A stretch of 12,806 bases of DNA from Desulfobacteraceae bacterium UBA5616 (lineage in GTDB: Bacteria > Desulfobacterota > Desulfobacteria > Desulfobacterales > UBA5616): NCBI GenBank assembly GCA_002423615.1, contig DIKO01000045.1:1-12806 (forward strand), in the 5' to 3' direction. The position numbers were made by a program, and so were the translations under genes. Shown here piece by piece: positions 1 to 4,775 of this stretch; the first letter of the stretch is position 1; each line of letters begins with the position of its first letter. The notes under the pieces are model-generated. The model saw nothing but the letters and a program-made list of their open reading frames with translations. It did not search any database and was not told where the DNA came from.

Positions 1-34
1 TCCAACCGTTGTTTGCGGCCATAGATTCTTTACG

Positions 35-63
35 TTGACTATTCGGCCCTTTTTCACTATATA
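35..63 (+). promoter_or_regulatory. sigma70-type promoter for the ACT-domain gene
   Basis: A -35 box TTGACT (35-40) and a -10 box TATATA (58-63) are separated by exactly 17 bases, followed by an AT-rich stretch. A start of transcription near 70 would give a leader of about 34 nt that ends in a strong AAAGGAGG ribosome site just before the ATG at 104. The match is seen directly; use in vivo is inferred. Confidence 0.6.
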
Positions 64-103
64 TTTTTAAAAAATAAAGGTTACATGATCAAAGGAGGCT
101 GCA

Positions 104-589
104 ATGGTTAGAACTGAAATTTCCCTCTTTCTGAAAAATGCCCCCGGTGAATTGGGCAAACTGGCGTCTTTATTCTCAAATGAAGGCATCAATATCGATG
201 CCCTGACGATTCAAGACGCTTCAAGTTACGTCAAAGAACTGTTTCAGGCAAGAGGAAAATCCCTGAAACGCATTGCTTCCGCCGCGAGCTATAATTCCAT
301 GCGTAAGGATTCAGCGGAATTCGCCCTAATCCGGCTTCTGGCGGATAACACCGACAAGGCGGTGGATTTGTTGTCCAAGTATGATTATGTATTCGATATC
401 ATTCCCGTTATAGCTCTCAAGCTGGACAACCGGCCGGGGTCTCTGGCAAAAGTCGCTCAGACCTTCGGTGAAGAGGGAATCAATATCAATTATGTGTACG
501 GGTCTGTTTCTTCGCCGGATGAAAAATGCCTTTTCGTGTTCTGCCCGGAAAATATAGATCTTGCAGCCAATATTTTCAAAGATCAATAA
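104..589 (+). CDS. tandem ACT-domain protein (probable amino-acid-binding regulatory protein)
   Basis: The 161-residue product has two ACT modules. The first begins at residues 5-36 (FLKNAPGELGKLASLF, then EGINIDALTI); the second covers about 100-158 (DNRPGSLAKVAQTFGEEGININYVY). Both show the P-G-x-L and G-I-N-I signatures that form the ligand-binding helix and strand of ACT folds. No enzyme domain is attached, so it is a stand-alone small-molecule sensor of the tandem-ACT type; the ligand cannot be read from sequence. A basic segment at about residues 41-71 interrupts the first ACT module between its second and third strands, where relatives run straight on, which makes the protein longer than usual for this family. 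Start choice is firm: AAAGGAGG lies 5 bases upstream. It is monocistronic here, faces the convergent fatty-acid operon, and its true partner gene may lie upstream of the window. Confidence 0.8.
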   Translation: MVRTEISLFLKNAPGELGKLASLFSNEGINIDALTIQDASSYVKELFQARGKSLKRIASAASYNSMRKDSAEFALIRLLADNTDKAVDLLSKYDYVFDIIPVIALKLDNRPGSLAKVAQTFGEEGININYVYGSVSSPDEKCLFVFCPENIDLAANIFKDQ

Positions 590-598
590 TCACGGCGA

Positions 599-633
599 TT
601 TCCCTGATTTGTCCCGGAATGAATCAGGGGAAA
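599..633. terminator. hairpin between convergent genes, possible bidirectional terminator
   Basis: TTTCCCTGATT (599-609) pairs with AATCAGGGGAAA (622-633) with one bulged G and a 12-nt loop. It sits in the 60-bp gap between the ACT gene and the 3' end of the leftward operon, where a shared terminator is expected. Neither side has a good T-run, so it may only protect RNA ends or act weakly. Confidence 0.4.
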
Positions 634-649
634 CCCGTTTCAGTCGTAT

Positions 650-1498
650 TTAGTAATCGTAAAACCCCCGCCCGGATTTTTTCCCGAGCCTGCCGGCTTC
701 CACATATTTTCTCAACAACGGGCAGGGCCTGTATTTGGAATCTTTAAACCCGTCATACAGCGTTTCCATGATGGCCAGGCATGTGTCCAGTCCGATCAGA
801 TCAGCCAGAGCCAGGGGCCCCATGGGATGATTCATGCCCAATTTCATCACCGTATCGATGTCTTCCCGTTTACCCACCCCATGATAAAGACAATACACCG
901 CTTCGTTGATCATGGGCAAAAGTATTCTGTTGGCAATAAAACCGGGATAATCACTCGCCTGGGCCGGCGTTTTTCCGAATTTCACCGAAAGGTCCCAGGT
1001 CGTTGCAAATGTGTCGTCGCTGGTTTCAAGACCCCGGATCACCTCGACCAGTTTCATCACCGGAACGGGGTTCATAAAATGCATCCCGATGACTTTCCCG
1101 GGCCTGCTGGTTTGAGAAGCGATTCTGCCGATGGGAATGGAAGAGGTGTTGGTCGCCAGGACGGTGTCCGGTCTGCAAATCTTGTCCAGGGATTTAAAAA
1201 TCCCGAATTTAAGACCCTCGTTTTCTGTGGCGGCTTCAACCACAAAATCCGCAGCGGCCATATCGTTCAAATCCGTGGTGGTTTTGATTCCGCCTAAAAC
1301 CGCATCTTTTTCTTCTGCCGTCATTTTGCCTTTATCAACATTCCGGGAAAGATTGTTGGCAATGGTTTTTAGGCCCTTGTCCACAAATTCCTGTTTGATG
1401 TCGCTCATGACCACCTGAAGACCGCTCTGGGCGGCGACCTGGGAGATGCCGTTACCCATCTGGCCGGCCCCGATGACGCCGAAAGTTTTAATTTCCAT
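650..1498 (-). CDS. hbd: 3-hydroxybutyryl-CoA dehydrogenase
   Basis: This 282-residue cytosolic enzyme oxidises (S)-3-hydroxybutyryl-CoA to acetoacetyl-CoA with NAD(P), or runs in reverse. The N-terminal Rossmann motif is GVIGAGQMGNGI (residues 7-18), with acidic D33 at the end of the second strand, which favours NAD(H). The catalytic set has the spacing of the family: S119 in ATNTSS, H140 in GMHFMNPVPVMKLVE, E152, and N190 in PGFIANR. The C-terminal dimer domain carries NHPMGPLALADLIGLD (223-238), and the protein ends in GKKSGRGFYDY, as is usual. Length equals that of clostridial Hbd. AAAGGAG lies upstream of the ATG. It is the last gene of the leftward operon, 48 bp after the thiolase, so the two enzymes share the acetyl-CoA to acetoacetyl-CoA to hydroxybutyryl-CoA steps. 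Confidence 0.95.
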   Translation of the reverse strand: MEIKTFGVIGAGQMGNGISQVAAQSGLQVVMSDIKQEFVDKGLKTIANNLSRNVDKGKMTAEEKDAVLGGIKTTTDLNDMAAADFVVEAATENEGLKFGIFKSLDKICRPDTVLATNTSSIPIGRIASQTSRPGKVIGMHFMNPVPVMKLVEVIRGLETSDDTFATTWDLSVKFGKTPAQASDYPGFIANRILLPMINEAVYCLYHGVGKREDIDTVMKLGMNHPMGPLALADLIGLDTCLAIMETLYDGFKDSKYRPCPLLRKYVEAGRLGKKSGRGFYDY

Positions 1499-1546
1499 TC
1501 CGCTCTCCTTTCAAATAACTCACGATTACGGGACAGGAATCCCGCA

Positions 1547-2722
1547 TCACCGTTTAACGATCAGCGCTACGGCTTCTCCGCCGCCTAAGCACAATGAGGC
1601 CAGACCAGTTTTCTTGTCCTGTTTGATCATTTCATGTAAAAGGGAGACCAGAACACGGCAGCCGCTGGCCCCGATGGGGTGGCCCAGGGCGACGGATCCG
1701 CCATTTACATTCACTTTGTCCGGGTCCAGCCCAAGCTCCCTTGCGATGGCCACCGATGAACCGCTGAAAGCTTCGTTGACTTCAAAAAGGTCAACCTCAT
1801 GGATTCCGATGCCTTCTTTTTTCAAACACTTGGGAATGGCCCAAATGGGAGCCACGAGAACATATTTCATATCGATACCGTAGCTCGCCTGGGCCCCGAT
1901 GCTCGCCAGAACTTCACAGCCCAGTTCATGGGCCTTTTCCCGCGACATGATCACCACTGCTGCCGCGCCGTCGCTGATAACGGAGGCGTTTCCGGCTGTG
2001 CCGGTCCCGTCTTTTTTGAATGCGGGCTTCATCTTTGAAAGGCTTTCGTAGCGCGTTTCCCTGGGGCATTCATCCGTGTCAAAGATTTCGGGAGACCCTT
2101 TTTTTCGGGATATTTCAACGGGGATGATTTCTTCCCGGAATCGTTTTGATGAAACGGCTTTCATGGCCTTTGCATAGGAATCGGCGGCAAACCGGTCCTG
2201 ATCTTCACGGGTGACATGATATTTTTCGGCACAGAGTTCATTGGACATGCCCATGTGAAAATCGTTGACAACGTCCCACAAACCGTCATGAATCATGTGG
2301 TCGTAAAGAACGCCATGCCCCATGCGGTAACCGGATCTCGCCTTTTCCAGATAATAAGGGGCCATGCTCATGTTTTCCATGCCGCCCGCCACCACAACAT
2401 CCGCATCCCCGACCGCTATGGCCTGGGCCGCCAGCATGACGGCCTTCAGAGATGAACCGCAGACTTTATTTATGGTAAAGCATTCCGCCTCCCAGGGCAT
2501 CCCGGCTTTTACCGCCGCCTGCTTGGCAGGATTCTGACCATAACCGCAGGGAAGAACCATGCCCATGATTACTTCATTTACAACTGATTTATCGATTTTA
2601 GCCCTTTTTAAAGCCGCTTCAATGACAATGGCCCCCAGTCGGGTGGCTTCAATGTCGGCCAGGGATCCGTTGAAATTCCCCAGAGGTGTTCTCACCGCAC
2701 TGACGATAACCGCTTCTTTCAT
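1547..2722 (-). CDS. acetyl-CoA C-acetyltransferase (thiolase)
   Basis: The 391-residue enzyme condenses two acetyl-CoA to acetoacetyl-CoA or cleaves the latter. All thiolase active-site elements are present: nucleophile C88 in NKVCGSS, NEAF at 316-319, H348 in GGSVALGHPIGASG, and proton-transfer C378 in CLGGGEAVA. The start at 2722 (MKEAVIVSAVRTP) is chosen because it gives the normal family N terminus and has AGGAGC upstream. A longer in-frame start at 2797 would add 25 unconserved residues overlapping the TetR gene and is rejected. The gene lies 31 bp after the regulator and 48 bp before hbd. With those neighbours a role in butanoate-type metabolism, short-chain fatty-acid oxidation or polyhydroxybutyrate precursor supply is likely; no crotonase, acyl-CoA dehydrogenase or PHB synthase is in view to decide. 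Confidence 0.94.
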   Translation of the reverse strand: MKEAVIVSAVRTPLGNFNGSLADIEATRLGAIVIEAALKRAKIDKSVVNEVIMGMVLPCGYGQNPAKQAAVKAGMPWEAECFTINKVCGSSLKAVMLAAQAIAVGDADVVVAGGMENMSMAPYYLEKARSGYRMGHGVLYDHMIHDGLWDVVNDFHMGMSNELCAEKYHVTREDQDRFAADSYAKAMKAVSSKRFREEIIPVEISRKKGSPEIFDTDECPRETRYESLSKMKPAFKKDGTGTAGNASVISDGAAAVVIMSREKAHELGCEVLASIGAQASYGIDMKYVLVAPIWAIPKCLKKEGIGIHEVDLFEVNEAFSGSSVAIARELGLDPDKVNVNGGSVALGHPIGASGCRVLVSLLHEMIKQDKKTGLASLCLGGGEAVALIVKR

Positions 2723-2753
2723 ACATTGCTCCTGAAAAAATAGCCTCGACTCG

Positions 2754-3425
2754 TTATTCTGCAGGCGACGGTTTGGTTCGCCGCTCCAATTCTTCAATAT
2801 AGGTTAAAATAATGTCGGTCTGAATTTCAATATATTCCTCGATGCTGCATTCCCTTGCCAGAGCCCAACGTCTGAATGTCCACATGTGGGCCATGACGCC
2901 GATATCGTGGGCGAGGATTTTGCTCCTGCTGCTTTTGCGAAGAGCCGGATCGATGGACCCGAAAATTTCCGATAATGTCTTTTCAATGATACTGATGACA
3001 TTATTTTCACTTTTCAGGACCCGTTTTCGCCACTCCCTGGGAAGCACATGGGTTTCCTGATACAGAAGCAACATGTAGTCGCTCCTCCTGTGGCAGGCCG
3101 TGAAATAATGCCTTATCAACTCGGCCAGGGCCGTTTTTTCCGTGGCCCCTTTTGATCTGGCAGTGCTTAAAGCCTGTTCGATCTCAATATAGATGGAGTC
3201 CAGAACAAGGTAAAGGACATCCTCTTTGGTAGCGAAATATTCGTAGAGAGAGCCGATGGACAACCGCGCGGCCTTTGCGATTTGGCGGGTGGTGGTTTTA
3301 TCGAATCCATTGGTGATAAACAATCGAACAGCCGCATCCGCTATCTGTCCCCGCCTTCTGGCCACAAGCTCCGGATTTTTGATCTGGGTGGGGATGTCTT
3401 TGGTGCGATGTAAATTTGATATCAT
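2754..3425 (-). CDS. TetR/AcrR-family transcriptional regulator of the thiolase-dehydrogenase operon
   Basis: The 223-residue protein has a TetR N-terminal DNA-binding domain at about residues 24-75: RRGQIADAAVRLFITNGFDK, then TTRQIAKAARLSIGSLYEYFATKED, the helix-turn-helix and the usual Y-x-Y-F-x-x-K-E-D ending. The remaining helical C-terminal part is the variable ligand-binding and dimer domain. It is the first gene of the operon containing thiolase and hbd, so it most likely represses its own operon and responds to an acyl-CoA or related metabolite; the ligand is inferred from context only. Upstream are a promoter and an 18-bp palindrome in the classic autorepression position. The ATG at 3425 has no clear ribosome site, but no better in-frame start exists nearby. 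The final codons end before the thiolase start, favouring translation coupling. Confidence 0.9.
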   Translation of the reverse strand: MISNLHRTKDIPTQIKNPELVARRRGQIADAAVRLFITNGFDKTTTRQIAKAARLSIGSLYEYFATKEDVLYLVLDSIYIEIEQALSTARSKGATEKTALAELIRHYFTACHRRSDYMLLLYQETHVLPREWRKRVLKSENNVISIIEKTLSEIFGSIDPALRKSSRSKILAHDIGVMAHMWTFRRWALARECSIEEYIEIQTDIILTYIEELERRTKPSPAE

Positions 3426-3454
3426 AAGCTGAATTCGGGAATATAATCGGTGCC

Positions 3455-3466
3455 TGATTTAAATCA
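3455..3466. promoter_or_regulatory. perfect 12-bp palindrome, CRP/FNR-like half-site geometry
   Basis: TGATTTAAATCA is a perfect palindrome; with one flanking base on each side (CTGATTTAAATCAA) it matches the FNR pattern TTGAT-N4-ATCAA at 9 of 10 defined positions. It lies between the TetR operator and the TetR start codon, about 30 bp from the ATG, so a bound protein would act as a roadblock. AT-rich palindromes of this size arise by chance, so confidence is limited. Confidence 0.3.
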
Positions 3467-3469
3467 AAT

Positions 3470-3487
3470 TGATCGAGCGCTCATTCA
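3470..3487. promoter_or_regulatory. probable TetR operator
   Basis: TGATCGAGCGCTCATTCA reads as TGA-NN-GAGC-GCTC-NN-TCA, a palindrome with 7 of 9 half-site bases symmetric. It begins 4 bp downstream of the predicted leftward -10 box, so a bound TetR dimer would cover the transcription start. Size, symmetry and place fit a TetR-family autoregulatory operator; binding is inferred. Confidence 0.55.
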
Positions 3488-3491
3488 TAAA

Positions 3492-3521
3492 ACCCTACCA
3501 CGCATTCAATTTTTCTGTCAA
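3492..3521 (-). promoter_or_regulatory. sigma70-type promoter for the TetR-thiolase-hbd operon
   Basis: On the minus strand a perfect -35 TTGACA (3521 down to 3516) is followed after 18 bases by TAGGGT (3497 down to 3492), a poor -10 that keeps the key T, A and final T. A weak -10 with a perfect -35 fits a regulated promoter. The leader to the ATG at 3425 would be about 60 nt. Confidence 0.45.
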
Positions 3522-3740
3522 GATTTTCCTTGATGCAAAAACCGATTTATACTGAAGGATAGGGATTTCCGCAATAGATGTTTTGGCGTTGCCGATTCCT
3601 GAAAATCAAGTCGGATTTGGTGATATGACGACACTCCTGACAATTATCGGATCCCCCTGAAGTGCCGCTATGCCTGCTGGTGTTTCATGACGTTTTATGG
3701 TAAAAGAGGCCCAAATACATTTTCAGGAAAGGATAGGCAT

Positions 3741-4364
3741 ATGAAAAAATGGAAATGCACGGTCTGCGGTTATATTCACGTTGGTGAGACTCCCCCGGAA
3801 AAATGTCCGGTATGCGGCGCCGACCGGACAAAATTCATTGAACTCGTCGAAGAAGAACCTGTCACTGAAACGGAAGCCATCGGCACATCAGATCAGGAAT
3901 CCGGGGGCGCTTCCATGGCACTTCGAATCCTCTCGCTTGCCTCTCTGCAGGTCACCAGGCTTCATGCCCATCCCATATCCGTCCATATCCCCAATGGTGT
4001 TCTTCCCGTGGCCGTCCTTTTTTTAATCATGTCTGTTTCCTTTGAGTTGCCGACCCTGGCATTGGCTTCCTTTTATAATATGGTCGTCGTCGCACTGGCC
4101 ATGCCCTTTGTTATTCTTTTCGGGTTTATTGACTGGAAGCGACGGTTTCATGGGAATTTGACCCCTGTTTTCATTACAAAAATTGGCTGCGGCGCTTTTC
4201 TGACCATCGCGGGGATCCTGGTGGTGATCTGGCGGATGATCAATCCGGATGTGGCCGGCCCTGAATCGGCCCATCGTGCAGCCTTTTTGCTGGTTCACCT
4301 GATGATGCTGGCAGCAGCGGTGCTGGCCGGTTATCTCGGGGGCAAGCTGATATTTAAAAAATAG
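3741..4364 (+). CDS. rubredoxin-like domain fused to DUF2231-like four-helix membrane protein
   Basis: The 207-residue product starts with a rubredoxin/rubrerythrin-type knuckle: C6-x2-C9 (CTVCGY) and C22-x2-C25 (CPVCGA), the normal four ligands for one iron or zinc. A charged linker (about 35-57) leads to a membrane domain with about four hydrophobic segments, roughly 84-104, 108-130, 146-166 and 178-202. Histidines in LHAHPISVHIPNG (H75, H77, H82) and in the last helices (H178, H186) recall the DUF2231 family, where conserved histidines may bind haem. An electron-transfer role between a cytoplasmic rubredoxin domain and the membrane is a reasonable inference, not shown. The start at 3741 is preferred over 3687 because it gives the family-like MKKWKCTVCGY start and follows AGGAAAGG. 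A strong terminator lies 97 bp downstream; no partner gene is adjacent. Confidence 0.75.
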   Translation: MKKWKCTVCGYIHVGETPPEKCPVCGADRTKFIELVEEEPVTETEAIGTSDQESGGASMALRILSLASLQVTRLHAHPISVHIPNGVLPVAVLFLIMSVSFELPTLALASFYNMVVVALAMPFVILFGFIDWKRRFHGNLTPVFITKIGCGAFLTIAGILVVIWRMINPDVAGPESAHRAAFLLVHLMMLAAAVLAGYLGGKLIFKK

Positions 4365-4368
4365 CGTC

Positions 4369-4398
4369 TTGACAGGATTCATGGTTTTGTATTAGAAA
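4369..4398 (+). promoter_or_regulatory. weak candidate promoter just after the rubredoxin-membrane gene
   Basis: A perfect TTGACA (4369-4374) starts 4 bases after the stop codon. The -10 is poor: TAGAAA at 4393-4398 (18-base spacer) or TATTAG at 4390-4395 (15-base spacer). If used, transcription would begin near 4402-4405 and end at the terminator at 4503, giving an RNA of about 100 nt. Confidence 0.25.
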
Positions 4399-4425
4399 CT
4401 TCTCCGCTGAAAAACAGTATAAAAT

Positions 4426-4445
4426 AATGTACAAGGACGTGCATT
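4426..4445 (+). ncRNA. CsrA/RsmA-type binding hairpin in an RNA 3' region or small RNA
   Basis: AATGTAC (4426-4432) pairs with GTGCATT (4439-4445), including one G-U pair, and presents the loop AAGGAC. Bases 4429-4440 (GTACAAGGACGT) match the CsrA SELEX consensus RUACARGGAUGU at 11 of 12 positions, with the GGA in the loop as known CsrA sites require. It lies between the rubredoxin-membrane gene and its terminator, so it is in that mRNA's 3' end or in a separate short RNA. Whether this organism has CsrA cannot be told from the window. Confidence 0.4.
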
Positions 4446-4460
4446 GTTTTATGATACAAC

Positions 4461-4503
4461 AAAGACGTTGGTGCCCGGATGCCGGGATCAGCGTCTTTTT
4501 TTT
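4461..4503 (+). terminator. strong intrinsic terminator
   Basis: AAAGACGTTGGT (4461-4472) pairs with the segment ending GCGTCTTT (4498), with two G-U pairs; the top of the stem is CCCGG-ATG-CCGGG with one bulged G. The stem has about 17 pairs and runs straight into eight T residues (4496-4503). It ends rightward transcription from the rubredoxin-membrane gene, isolating the sigma54 control region that follows. On the other strand the T-run is absent, so it is one-directional. Confidence 0.85.
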
Positions 4504-4607
4504 GTGCTTTTGAAGCTGCTGTATCCTGGTTTCTGAAAATTTATTACCTTTTTGTACTGTATTGACCGAAATTATTTCATTTTTGTAATCCCGGAAAATA
4601 TGCAAAT

Positions 4608-4632
4608 CCGTTTAACCTTTGATATTAAACGG
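4608..4632. promoter_or_regulatory. inverted repeat upstream of the sigma54 promoter, candidate activator site
   Basis: CCGTTTAA (4608-4615) and TTAAACGG (4625-4632) form a perfect 8+8 bp inverted repeat with a 9-bp spacer. Its centre is about 69 bp upstream of the predicted transcription start. sigma54 promoters need an enhancer-bound activator, and this is the clearest dyad upstream. It does not resemble the NtrC consensus (TGCAC-type), so another enhancer-binding protein is more likely. Confidence 0.4.
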
Positions 4633-4661
4633 GAATTAATTAAGGTATCCTTCAACACCCG

Positions 4662-4678
4662 TTGGCACCCATATTGCT
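4662..4678 (+). promoter_or_regulatory. sigma54 (RpoN) promoter for the glutamate synthase operon
   Basis: TTGGCACCCATATTGCT matches TGGCACG-N4-TTGCW with one mismatch (C for G after TGGCAC). The invariant GG (4664-4665) and GC (4676-4677) are separated by exactly 10 bases, as required. Transcription would start near 4689. Nitrogen-assimilation genes are classic sigma54 targets, so the sequence and the downstream product agree. Confidence 0.8.
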
Positions 4679-4688
4679 AATTGATATA

Positions 4689-4775
4689 AATGCATTAACT
4701 TTTTCGGAAAAAATAATGAGTGTGATGTTTCTCTGTTTTAGAGGGAAGAACGATTTTCAGGAGGCATGATAGATC
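4689..4775 (+). other. predicted 5' leader of the glutamate synthase mRNA
   Basis: The 87-nt leader is AT-rich and holds a small hairpin, TTTCTCT-GTTTT-AGAGGGA (4728-4746), with two G-U pairs. AGGAGG at 4759-4764 lies 11 bases before the ATG at 4776, slightly long but workable. No known riboswitch was recognised. Confidence 0.4.

Larger units (their letters stand above)
3426..3740. other. intergenic control region between divergent genes
   Basis: This 315-bp gap separates the leftward TetR operon from the rightward rubredoxin-membrane gene. The part nearest TetR (3455-3521) carries two palindromes and a promoter, listed separately. From 3522 to 3740 no convincing structure was found: a TATACT at 3548-3553 could be a rightward -10 element, but no good -35 box lies at the right distance. 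No gene is credible here. Confidence 0.5.
4365..4775. other. 411-bp structured intergenic region upstream of the glutamate synthase operon
   Basis: The gap contains, in order, a possible short transcription unit ending in a strong terminator (4369-4503), an AT-rich stretch with nothing recognised (4504-4607), a 25-bp dyad (4608-4632), a sigma54 promoter (4662-4678) and an 87-nt leader (4689-4775). No credible protein gene is present. Confidence 0.7.

Noticed and set aside
827..1297. 156-codon plus-strand frame opposite hbd
   Set aside because: It is a shadow of hbd, which shows all catalytic residues in order; no ribosome site supports the antisense frame.
2723..2797. N-terminal extension of the thiolase with start at 2797
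   Set aside because: The 25 added residues are not thiolase-like and overlap the TetR gene; the start at 2722 has a ribosome site and the standard N terminus.
3579..3629. 16-codon upstream frame before the rubredoxin-membrane gene
   Set aside because: It has no ribosome site and no distinctive composition.
4418..4425. TATAAAAT as a -10 box for a small RNA
   Set aside because: No -35-like sequence lies 16-18 bases upstream, and the start would fall inside the CsrA-like hairpin.
4354..4605. 83-codon minus-strand frame in the gap before glutamate synthase
   Set aside because: It covers the terminator and the AT-rich spacer, has a biased low-complexity composition, and shows no recognisable domain.
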